Assembly (NCBI GenBank): GCA_039028975.1
Contig: JBCCHB010000060.1
Coordinates: forward strand, 1-64,000
Origin: JAHBNG01 sp039028975
Lineage (GTDB): Bacteria > Chloroflexota > Anaerolineae > Caldilineales > Caldilineaceae
DNA length: 64,000 nucleotides
Direction of reading: 5' to 3'
The notes beneath the pieces were generated by a model that was not told where the DNA came from, ran no database searches, and saw nothing but the letters and a program-made list of their open reading frames with translations. Position 1 is the first letter of the stretch. Every line of letters begins with the position of its first letter. A program made the translations under genes and the position numbers. Of this stretch, positions 7,586 to 16,099 are shown piece after piece.

Positions 7586-8731
7586 TTAATCCACGCCAAA
7601 GACGTGGGTGAGCACGGTGGAAGCAGCCCCTCCTACTGATTGCAATAGCCCAATCTTTGGATTGCGGATCTGATTTTTACCTGCCCGCTCAGTGAGTTGA
7701 AGCACAATTTCACAGCATTGGTAGATGGCCGTTGCACCAATAGGATGACCTCTGGCTTTGAGCCCGCCCATGGTGGCAATAGGAATCTCCCCGTTTTTGA
7801 ATATCTGCTTCTCTGCTGCTAAGCGCCACCCTTGTCCAGGTTCGGCAAAACCAACTGCCTCTAAAAGAAGGCAAGCCATGATGCTGAACGCGTCGTGGGC
7901 TTCAAAAAAGGTAACGTCTTTGCGATTGATGTTGGCGCGCCGGAACGCCTCGAAAACGGAGAGCTTAGCTGCCTCTAGTGCCAGCGGATCTTCTCGGTCT
8001 TCAACGCGAAAGCGATCGGTCGCTACGCTGGAGGCCAAGATGTGAACGGGGTGGCTCGAATAAGCGCGAGCCTCATTACGCGGAGCCAATACAACGGCCG
8101 CGGCGCCATCACAAATCGGTGAACAGTCGAGAAGCCGAATAGGGTCAATGATCATGCGGGACATCCGGACGTCCCTGGCGGTCACTTTTTTAGGAAAGAG
8201 CGCATTTTCATTGTGGACCGCATTTGCATGAGCGTTGATGGCAAAGTTGGCTAGACCATTACCGGGCATCCCATACCGTTGCATATACAGTCTCATCAAG
8301 TCTGCATTCTTGCTGATGAGGTTTTCGCCTGCCGCCACTTCTTTTTCGGCATCAAGCGCCTTGGCCAGCGCTGGGGTTGGCAACCCCATGCTCATCTGTT
8401 CTGTACCAACAGCCACCGCTAGATTGGCCTCTCCACTAGCAACCGCCAAATAGGCCATGCGTAGTGCAGCAGCCCCTGTTGCCGTTGCTGCCCGCACCTG
8501 TAACGCTTCAATTCCCCTCAAGCCCACTTCATCGGCAATAAAGGCCGCAATATGCTTCTGTGATTGCAATTCATCACTCAGCATGTTGCCAGCAAAGAGA
8601 GCGTCAACCGAATCAACACTAGCGTCGGCCATGGCATTGCGGGTCGCCTGAGCACCAATCACCCGCATCTTTTCATCGTACCGTTTTTTAACTGGTACCT
8701 GGCCAATCCCAACGATACTAACTTCCCTCAT
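7586..8731 (-). CDS. SCP-x-type thiolase-like protein with Cys-to-Thr at nucleophile site
   Basis: This 381-aa protein of the thiolase/lipid-transfer (SCP-x) family would normally condense or cleave acyl-CoA. It has the C-terminal active-site blocks HDAFS and GHPIGAT. The N-terminal block usually reads VEx-A-C-A-S-G with the nucleophilic Cys; here it reads VRAATATG, with Thr83 at the Cys position. The protein may therefore be a non-catalytic partner or use different chemistry. Proteins of this group often pair with a DUF35 OB-fold subunit, but none is adjacent. Convergent with the CooC-like gene across the heptamer repeat. Start ATG is at 8731. Confidence 0.8.
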   Translation of the reverse strand: MREVSIVGIGQVPVKKRYDEKMRVIGAQATRNAMADASVDSVDALFAGNMLSDELQSQKHIAAFIADEVGLRGIEALQVRAATATGAAALRMAYLAVASGEANLAVAVGTEQMSMGLPTPALAKALDAEKEVAAGENLISKNADLMRLYMQRYGMPGNGLANFAINAHANAVHNENALFPKKVTARDVRMSRMIIDPIRLLDCSPICDGAAAVVLAPRNEARAYSSHPVHILASSVATDRFRVEDREDPLALEAAKLSVFEAFRRANINRKDVTFFEAHDAFSIMACLLLEAVGFAEPGQGWRLAAEKQIFKNGEIPIATMGGLKARGHPIGATAIYQCCEIVLQLTERAGKNQIRNPKIGLLQSVGGAASTVLTHVFGVD

Positions 8732-8843
8732 AGTTCTTTCATACCACTATTTGAGCTATCATGTAAGGAATGATCCGTCAATAACTCGTGTATTTCAATC
8801 GGATTTAGCCCTAACAAACGATAAAATTATTGAACTCCCATTC

Positions 8844-9734
8844 CTAAACGGGTTCTGGGCTTTGAATTTGCAAAAGCTGGTAGTTCATCTGCGGCTTGGG
8901 TGGCTTGTCTCCACAGGACGAGATCACCGGATCCGTTGTGCTCTCACTTAACCCAACCATATAGGCCTCTTCACGTCCATTGCGAAAATGTACCTGCCAT
9001 TCTTGATCTCTCTTTTCAGAATGGATGGCCGTAAGCGCGTTAAGCATTGTCTGGTTATTCTTCATGCGTAGAAAGTACTCTGCTGCATTGACAGCTCCGG
9101 AGTACGCTGCACTTCCTCGATAGCAGGGTAGATAGATCGTATCATCCCGGATCGCTTGGGCCACCTCACCAATGTTCTCCGGAGTTAGGTAGCCATAAGT
9201 CACCCCGGTTGGCAAGACGACGGCAGTAGCTGCATAGCGATGTCCACCGATATGGGTACATTGCCATGCTGAAATATCTGATTCTGCCTCCAATGCCTGA
9301 TAGATGGGAAGCCCAAATTTGGCACAGCAAAGATCGTGCTTGCCATTTGTGCAGACGGCTACTACCCTCTCCTTTACCGGCTGATGATCGGTTTCGCCTC
9401 GCAGCAGAGCCGCAACATCCAGCGATAGGAGTTCCTCATACGCTTGGAAGTGGATTCGGTACAGACGCGGCACTGCTCTGTCCGTTACCCCAATGTAGAG
9501 CGTCTTTTCTTGGCTAGGCGTAGCCCGTTTGATCCAAAGTGGACGCAGCCCTTCCACGGCGTTCTGCTGGTCCTGAACCCAGACTTTGATTGACTCAGGC
9601 AGGTCATTGTTGGCGACCGCCTTTCCATTCCAAGCACCATTGAACTCAAGCAATAGTGCAACCTGAAATGTCGACGCAGTACCATAAAGCGGTGCCTGCA
9701 TCTGTTGGGCAAGCTGTGAACAATAGTCAGACAT
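8844..9734 (-). CDS. Sucrase/ferredoxin-like family protein
   Basis: This 296-aa protein of the Suc_Fer-like family has a thioredoxin-fold ferredoxin-like core. The characteristic CTNGKHDLCC block lies in the middle (about residues 156-165). A downstream C-x-H-x-GGHR block reads CTHIGGHRYAA. These Cys/His positions could ligate a [2Fe-2S] cluster as in related thioredoxin-like ferredoxins. N-terminal Cys5 in SDYCSQ is also typical. No signal peptide. It is transcribed in the same direction as the thiolase gene with a 112-base gap. The physiological role of this family is not established. Confidence 0.82.
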   Translation of the reverse strand: MSDYCSQLAQQMQAPLYGTASTFQVALLLEFNGAWNGKAVANNDLPESIKVWVQDQQNAVEGLRPLWIKRATPSQEKTLYIGVTDRAVPRLYRIHFQAYEELLSLDVAALLRGETDHQPVKERVVAVCTNGKHDLCCAKFGLPIYQALEAESDISAWQCTHIGGHRYAATAVVLPTGVTYGYLTPENIGEVAQAIRDDTIYLPCYRGSAAYSGAVNAAEYFLRMKNNQTMLNALTAIHSEKRDQEWQVHFRNGREEAYMVGLSESTTDPVISSCGDKPPKPQMNYQLLQIQSPEPV

Positions 9735-9879
9735 GGGATATTCCTTCTTCTTAATTAGGGAAATTGACCTACTTTATTCTACTGCAAAAAGGGAGAATTG
9801 ACATGGATTTTGTAAATTTCTCTAACTGTAAATCTATGCAACTCGTATGATCTTCGTTTCTCTGTGAACTCTTCCTGTT

Positions 9880-12800
9880 TCACTCTAAACCAGGTGTGGC
9901 AATAAACCGAATAGACTTGATGCCGCCAAAAACCACCGGAGCGTCCACTGGTGCACCGAGGGCAATATTGATGATTCCTGCTAATTGTGCGATTTCTAGT
10001 GCTGAGCCGGGTGGTGCGCCAACCACCCCGACAAATGCGTGTGCCCAGCGATGCCTTCCTCGAATGTCCTCCTGAACACCTATGGTTGAGAGTGCATTCA
10101 TTAGATCTTGGCCAATTTGGCCGCCGCCATCCTCGTCCACTGCATCTGCTGCAGCCCCAGCAATGATGGTGTCAGATGACCAGCTGCGAATCCACTGTGC
10201 CATTCGCCCATCCGTGCCTCCCCCAGCAATGGTATCAAAAGTTTGGGCATCCAGAAGATTCCCATCAGCAGTGAATGCAGCCATGTTATAACCCCGCTGT
10301 TGGTCGGCTACATTTTTTCCATTGAGATAGATACGGGCAAACTTCCCTGACTCTGCCCCAGCGCTTTGTACAAGCAGGGCATTACCAGACAAAAGAGTCT
10401 TCCCAGTCATGCCAATGGGCCAACCTTTATCGGGTGCTTGGAGAAGCGTCCTCGTTGGTTGAGTAAAGTCCCCAAAACGCATCAACAACCGAGAAGTTGA
10501 TGATACCGCCAACTCAGGCGGTGCCTTTAGCTCAGGTAGTGGCGCTAACCTGGAGGGCATTAAATATTGAGTGCGGAATTGCCCTGGCGCAATGGCCTCA
10601 CCAGGTTGGCTAGCTTTCATGACTTTTCCATTGAGCCACGGTTCAAGTTCCTTGCCGAACCATTCGACCTCCAGTATACCCGATTCGAGTGGAAAATCCA
10701 CGATTAGAGAAGGGTTGGAGCGTGTAGCATAGCGGATACCAGCCTCATCTGTCACGGGTGCCCACCCTTCGGCAAGGGCCAATGAGGCCAGCGGGCTGCT
10801 CATCTCTATGACGTTCATATCCACTGTATTCATATCCATTTCATGGACACGATAGAGACGTATTGTCTCAGGCTGACCATCCCAGTCTGTGCCATGCCAC
10901 TCATCGATCTGGGTAAGGGGTAGCGCCTCTTCTATAAAGTTCAGGAGCGCAGGTGGCGACTTTTCTACTCGCACCGTAATAAATCGGATGTTAAAAAAGT
11001 CAAGTACAGTCGGTGCCAAGGCGCGATTGCGGGCAATTATTTCGCCAATCTGGGCATCAACGACGGGCGCAATATGGGGCAAATGCCCATTCATGAGTAT
11101 GATTAGATCGCCAATCAATGGCGCATTGACAAAGTATTCAAACTTATACCAAGGGTTGCGGCTTGTGTTCCCACCCAAGCGCTCTTTCCCATGGATACTT
11201 TGATACCACTGCTGCATCATAATCAGCTTATCCAATGGCCCAAGAACATAGGCACCATTTCGCCAGCCCGTCGGTAACTCTAGCAGGGTAAAATCTTCTG
11301 GTATCTCGGCAAGTTGATTGTAAATGGATGGCGTAACTGAACGGTTTAGGGGTAGCGGGATAGAAAGATGTTCAAGCAAGAAGAGAGCTAGGATAGAGTA
11401 AGTAACCCATCCCGAAAAGCCTTTTTTGCTACCTTGACCTACTTGACGAGTTTCGCTTCTACTTTCTCTTCTTAGAGTCCAAGATTGCCGAGTAAGAAGC
11501 CAGTAAAGACCGTATGCTACTAGGATTGCTGCGCAGATAAGCAGCATCACGCTATATCGGCTGGGATATCGATTTCCGCTAAAGAAGGGCAGCTGGCTGA
11601 TGAATGCAAAGGGCCCTGGAAATGGTAAAGGTTGACCAAACCAGCGTGGGGCCGGACCTAGCGTTAATGCCCAGAAGAAGCTAAAGCTACCTATCCAGAA
11701 CCAGCCGCTTACTTGGGGGATCCCTCTTTGAATGGTGGCTGACCGTATCCAAATTTCTTCAAGGCCACCATTATTCGCTGACGTTTCGTTTTTTTGTATC
11801 CAATTTTCGCGTAGCCAAGCATACCCACCAATAAAACAGAGCAGGCCCACTATATAGCCCAAGTAGATATGTTGACCAATATCGTTGGAGAAACCTTGTT
11901 TGTGTAGTTCTCCCACCCAATCACCTATGAGTGGATGCAATCTAGTGGGGAGCAAATAGCCAACCAGATCGGCGCTGAAAAAGTCAGCAAAGCCGCCACC
12001 GCTGGTGAAGAAATCACCCTCCTGCTGCATATCCGGCAACATAACGGCCAAGAAAGGTGAAATGCCCGCTAGGAAAATAACCGCAAGAAGCATAAAGGGC
12101 TTCAGCACCCGCCAACTGTGGAAAAGCCAAAGGCGAGGGGGCGTGGCGAATAGTTGCTGGAGCCACAGCCAGAAGACATAGAGCAGAATAAAGATCAGTA
12201 GAAAAGAGGCGTAGGTTAGCTCTGCCCACGCCTGCATGGTCAAAAAGAGACCACAGAAGAAAGTGTTACGCCACATTCTGACTGAAGTAGCCTGGTTCGT
12301 ATTTGGTTGACTACTCAGTTGGCCACTTTCTTGATCACTTTCTTTGCCACCCTGTTGACTAGTACCTTGATGGATACGCAACAAGTAGATGATGCAAAAT
12401 GGGATCCAGTGGCTACTGGCAATGTTGAATTGACCGAGGGCCGCATAAAAGAGCTTGGCCGAAGAAAATGCGTAAACAATGCCTGCAACGCCGGCCGCCA
12501 ACCACAGGGCGTGCTCATTCTTTTGTCCACTTCTGTACCTTGGAATCACTTCCCAAGCCAAGATTTGGCGGCAGAGTAGAAATGCACCATACCCGCCAAT
12601 GACATAGCTGGATAGTAGAATTAGATTACTGGCAACGATGAGATCTGTGGCCAGCTGTATTGGCGTACTAAGCAGACCATTAAGGGGAGTTAGGGTATAA
12701 AAGGCCAGATTGATCTCTATAGGATGGAACATCCAACCAGTGTGAAAGATATCCGGGTTCAGCTGATCAATGAGTCTAGTACGAACCCACCAAAGATTCC

Positions 12801-12978
12801 AAGCCAAGGAGGGGTCATCGACGCCATTTCCGGGAACGTGGGTTGTCAGATAGCGGGTCAAGGGCCAGGTCAGAATTCCCGTAAGGAGCAAGAGAATAGC
12901 AAGAAATATACCATGACGCTGGCCTGATGCTATACCGCGGTTGTTTTCAAACGGAGCTGTGTATAGTTGTTGCCTCAC
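9880..12978 (-). CDS. Large polytopic membrane protein, GT-C glycosyltransferase-like
   Basis: This 1032-aa protein starts at GTG, with AGGGA about seven bases upstream. Residues 20-540 carry roughly 10-12 membrane segments. The first external loop contains the acidic stretch NGVDDPSLAWN, reminiscent of the Asp site in GT-C enzymes (GT39/ArnT-like). Residues 560-1032 form a soluble, presumably extracellular region, with patterns resembling sugar-binding beta domains (RIYLNGKNVADQQRG). Likely involved in envelope polysaccharide or protein glycosylation; substrate unknown. It lies 37 bases downstream of the TPR gene on the same strand, so the two may form an operon. Confidence 0.65.
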   Translation of the reverse strand: MRQQLYTAPFENNRGIASGQRHGIFLAILLLLTGILTWPLTRYLTTHVPGNGVDDPSLAWNLWWVRTRLIDQLNPDIFHTGWMFHPIEINLAFYTLTPLNGLLSTPIQLATDLIVASNLILLSSYVIGGYGAFLLCRQILAWEVIPRYRSGQKNEHALWLAAGVAGIVYAFSSAKLFYAALGQFNIASSHWIPFCIIYLLRIHQGTSQQGGKESDQESGQLSSQPNTNQATSVRMWRNTFFCGLFLTMQAWAELTYASFLLIFILLYVFWLWLQQLFATPPRLWLFHSWRVLKPFMLLAVIFLAGISPFLAVMLPDMQQEGDFFTSGGGFADFFSADLVGYLLPTRLHPLIGDWVGELHKQGFSNDIGQHIYLGYIVGLLCFIGGYAWLRENWIQKNETSANNGGLEEIWIRSATIQRGIPQVSGWFWIGSFSFFWALTLGPAPRWFGQPLPFPGPFAFISQLPFFSGNRYPSRYSVMLLICAAILVAYGLYWLLTRQSWTLRRESRSETRQVGQGSKKGFSGWVTYSILALFLLEHLSIPLPLNRSVTPSIYNQLAEIPEDFTLLELPTGWRNGAYVLGPLDKLIMMQQWYQSIHGKERLGGNTSRNPWYKFEYFVNAPLIGDLIILMNGHLPHIAPVVDAQIGEIIARNRALAPTVLDFFNIRFITVRVEKSPPALLNFIEEALPLTQIDEWHGTDWDGQPETIRLYRVHEMDMNTVDMNVIEMSSPLASLALAEGWAPVTDEAGIRYATRSNPSLIVDFPLESGILEVEWFGKELEPWLNGKVMKASQPGEAIAPGQFRTQYLMPSRLAPLPELKAPPELAVSSTSRLLMRFGDFTQPTRTLLQAPDKGWPIGMTGKTLLSGNALLVQSAGAESGKFARIYLNGKNVADQQRGYNMAAFTADGNLLDAQTFDTIAGGGTDGRMAQWIRSWSSDTIIAGAAADAVDEDGGGQIGQDLMNALSTIGVQEDIRGRHRWAHAFVGVVGAPPGSALEIAQLAGIINIALGAPVDAPVVFGGIKSIRFIATPGLE

Positions 12979-13016
12979 AAATCTATCCCTGGCGCTGTTA
13001 CGTCGTTTCCAACAAA

Positions 13017-13994
13017 CTAGCTCCCAGTCTGTGTTCCCTCTTCCACTGGTGGGGGAGTCTCGAACGGATCCAAGGATTGGAGTAGATTGCCCATACGGAC
13101 CTTAGCAATAACGGCCAACTGTGGTTCATCTTCCTCGGCCAAGTCGAATGTCTTTTCAAAGTAATCGATAGCGGCTCGCTTATCGCCCTCTAACTCTGCG
13201 ATACTTCCCAGGAGAAAATGGGCCTGCGCAGACTGTACATCAATCGCCAGTGCCTCGTCGGCCGCGGCTTTGGCTCCCTCAAAATCACTAAGCTGAAGTC
13301 GCCGATTGCCCAATTCGATCCAGAGAATAATCGGTCGATCCATAAGAAGATCTTGCGCCTTTTGCAGAGAGTCCGCTGCCTGTTTCTCATTCCCAATCTG
13401 CTCTGCAAGGACCGCACTCCAAAGCCAAAGCTCAGGCTCTGTAGGCAGCTCAATAGCTGCCGAGAGGGCATCTGCATGGGCTTGTTCTAGGTCATTTTCT
13501 ATCAATGAATCTTCGATTGTGGCAACGGATTCCAAGACGAAGATGGCCTCTTGGCTTGGGGGAAAGAAAAAGTTAATACCATAGTAGAGAACGAGAAGAA
13601 TAGCAATACCAACCACTCCGAAGCGTACTGCTTTTACAATCGCCCGCTGACGGCGTTCGTTGACAATCTGGTCCAACTGCCACCACATCTCTTCGGCCGG
13701 TGGATTTTGGACGCGTAACTTGGCCAACCCACCTGCTCCATTCGCTGCAGCGACGATGGCCGATGGCCTAGAATCCAACCGACTGCGAATGCCTTCCCAA
13801 CGCCCCTCTTCGGGACGCAGGTCAACGCCCGCTGTCGTCAATTCTTGGAACATGAATTTTATTTTATCGAGCAGGGTCAGCAAGTTTTCAACGGTCTCTG
13901 GGGTCGGCGTGACCACAAGCCTTTCCACTTGGTCAAGAGCGTCTCTTAAATCATTAGCTGGGCTATTGGCCCGCGAATCGAGTGCATGTGCCAT
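13017..13994 (-). CDS. Membrane-anchored TPR protein
   Basis: This 325-aa protein has a cytoplasmic helical N-terminal region (1-120), one membrane segment at 124-145 (VGIAILLVLYYGINFF) and a TPR region from about 155 to 315. Recognisable units include AEQIGNEKQAADSLQKA and AAADEALAIDVQSAQAHFLL. It probably acts as a scaffold for protein complexes at the membrane. It immediately precedes the large GT-C-like gene in the direction of transcription, so it may assist that envelope system (inference). Confidence 0.75.
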   Translation of the reverse strand: MAHALDSRANSPANDLRDALDQVERLVVTPTPETVENLLTLLDKIKFMFQELTTAGVDLRPEEGRWEGIRSRLDSRPSAIVAAANGAGGLAKLRVQNPPAEEMWWQLDQIVNERRQRAIVKAVRFGVVGIAILLVLYYGINFFFPPSQEAIFVLESVATIEDSLIENDLEQAHADALSAAIELPTEPELWLWSAVLAEQIGNEKQAADSLQKAQDLLMDRPIILWIELGNRRLQLSDFEGAKAAADEALAIDVQSAQAHFLLGSIAELEGDKRAAIDYFEKTFDLAEEDEPQLAVIAKVRMGNLLQSLDPFETPPPVEEGTQTGS

Positions 13995-14072
13995 AAGTAA
14001 ATTTCGTACTTGAGTCGAGCGAATTTATGTGTGCTTGAGAAGGTCTGTTTCTCGCCAATTTAGAATTATCAT

Positions 14073-14193
14073 TAGAGTTGTTCCGAATTAAGGATCAGCT
14101 AGGTGACTGGCACTTTGTGAGCGATACCTTCTGGCTAACGATAGCGCTTAAGTGCCTGTCACCTCACAATTCTGTTATTGCAGAACAACTCTA
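14073..14193. repeat. Nested inverted-repeat element, MITE/REP-like
   Basis: Outer arms TAGAGTTGTTC (14073-14083) and GAACAACTCTA (14183-14193) are perfect. Inner arms AGGTGACTGGCACTT (14101-14115) and AAGTGCCTGTCACCT (14150-14164) pair with one mismatch. The right outer arm abuts the stop codon of the MBL gene. A related inner hairpin occurs at 36881-36958. Confidence 0.65.
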
Positions 14194-15270
14194 TTAATCT
14201 GCTGGAACCAGTTCAGCTTCTTGCGTCTCTTCTGGATTCGTGCTCTGTCTCCAATCGTCATCAGCGTCAAGGCTATCTGAAGATATGTCACCCGCAGATG
14301 CTTCATCTGACATTGTTTGGATAACCAACCCATCAGCCGGAGATGTATCTAGTGGGTTTGGCCCATTCTCTTCCTCGGCTTCTTTTTGAATTTCCCGGTA
14401 GACTCGGTTGAGACCTGATTTGATCTGACTCTCAATTTTGGCCTTACGCTCGGGTGGAACCGGGAACCAATCCAGCAACTCGCCAACCAGACCGCTTTTG
14501 GTCTCATTCTTTGTGCGACCTTCCATGTAGTAATCATGTACCCGTCCTCGCATGTAACGGATATACTCACCAACCTTAACCGTCGCTTCTGCTGTACAGA
14601 CTGGGCCGTGGCCAGGTACTAGGTGCTCGGCATCCAGACGACAGAGAAAATCTAGGGCTTCTAACCACTCTAAAGAATTGGCTTGGGCCATATAAGGATG
14701 CTGATCAATCCAAAGAATATCGCCGACGAATGCGACTCTATCTTCCGGAAGCCAGACAATGCTGGTGGCTGGCGTGTGCCCGCCCACATAAATCAGCTTG
14801 AGATGACGACCACCATACAGAAATTCAGCTTCTTTGGTAAAGGTTATATGAGGAGGCACAATAATAATATTGTTTAACTGGGCCTGGATATCTGGCTCTC
14901 GTTTAAAGCTATTGCGCACCCGCTCTTTAAAGTTTTCCGTATAACCGGACATCTCTTTGTGAGCACGCTCATGGGCAATGACTTTAATGGGCATAAAGTA
15001 CTGGTTGCCCAATGCATGGCCTCGGTGATGATCTGTATTGATCATCATCAGCATCGGCTCATCTGGATACTGCTCGTCGATCTGATTGCGCCAGTCTGTA
15101 GCCTGTTTGGGAATAAGCGGTGCATCCACCAATACAATACCCTCATCTGTATGGATAAAGCCGGGCGTGCAGCCTCGATAGTGGGTGTTGATAAAGACAC
15201 CTGGCACCAACTCCTCTCTCAGCCCTAAACCAGTTACCCCAATGCGTACTGCACTCCTTCTCCGTGCCAT
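14194..15270 (-). CDS. MBL-fold metallo-hydrolase
   Basis: This 358-aa member of the metallo-beta-lactamase superfamily has a modified first metal box NTDHHRGHALGN (normally HxHxDH). A later box GGHTPATS, the bridging Asp in VGDILW and the last His in VPGHGP follow. The C-terminal 60 residues are acidic and probably disordered. The substrate is unknown; the family includes glyoxalase II-like and quinoprotein-relay-like hydrolases. No signal peptide. The start ATG at 15270 lies just downstream of a small hairpin (15295-15315) that has a relative near 57335. Confidence 0.8.
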   Translation of the reverse strand: MARRRSAVRIGVTGLGLREELVPGVFINTHYRGCTPGFIHTDEGIVLVDAPLIPKQATDWRNQIDEQYPDEPMLMMINTDHHRGHALGNQYFMPIKVIAHERAHKEMSGYTENFKERVRNSFKREPDIQAQLNNIIIVPPHITFTKEAEFLYGGRHLKLIYVGGHTPATSIVWLPEDRVAFVGDILWIDQHPYMAQANSLEWLEALDFLCRLDAEHLVPGHGPVCTAEATVKVGEYIRYMRGRVHDYYMEGRTKNETKSGLVGELLDWFPVPPERKAKIESQIKSGLNRVYREIQKEAEEENGPNPLDTSPADGLVIQTMSDEASAGDISSDSLDADDDWRQSTNPEETQEAELVPAD

Positions 15271-16099
15271 AAATCACCTCACACACTTTGCCAGAAAAGT
15301 CTTGTTCCGACTTTTGTCCCATTATCCTTAATACAATTCATGGCCTTCGACCTGGCAGTTGTATAACTCTGAAGGCAAAGGAAATTCCTATGCTTAATAG
15401 GGACAAGCTTTTTCTGGTCATCTATAGAATAATTTCTTACAGGGGGCATTCTGGCTGTCATCTGTCTACAAGTGCGAATATCTACAAGTGCCAAATGTCC
15501 CCGCTGCTTACTTTTTATCTATTATATCGTGTTCTGGAAGTAGAGTCAAAAGATGTGTTTTATGTTAACTCATCATGGCGGAGCGAAACAAGTACACGAA
15601 AACCTCTCAAGAAAATTTGGTGACATTTTTTAGCTAATCTGGTCTATAATTAGCAGACCACAAATGGGATCTGCTCGATACAGTATATTTCTGCAAAATC
15701 AAGCTTCCAAATTATACTCAATGTAGTCCGCCAGGTTAATTGTGTCCCGGTTTATATCGAATGTACCCTGAACCCTCTCTGATAGAGAGGATGCCCACCT
15801 TAACGGGAACAAGATTATCTGGCCACCTATAGATCGTAATGTCACAATCAATTCTTCATTCTGCACGAGAGAACATTGCGATCTACTGATATTCTATATT
15901 CAGCGTCGTTTGACAACAGGTGTTTGGTCGCTCTGATAGATCTTGGAAAAGCACCTATTGTCAAAACGGCTGCAGTACAGTATTTGATTTGTAACCGCCA
16001 GACTATTGCTTGTTCCACCGGCAGCGGATAAGACAGGGCAATGTGGCTGTGAACCCTACACTCATGTACCAAAAAGACTCAATAGAAAGGCGAACCGGA
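15271..16099. other. Long intergenic region with short dispersed repeats
   Basis: No convincing coding frame is found. A hairpin AAAAGTC/GACTTTT (15295-15315) resembles one at 57335-57355 with a compensatory pair change. Short phrases such as TCTGGTCATCTATAG (15415) and TCTGGCCACCTATAG (15819) recur near 57400 and 58654. The right end must contain the promoter of the PFK gene, but no clear -35/-10 could be assigned. Confidence 0.4.
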
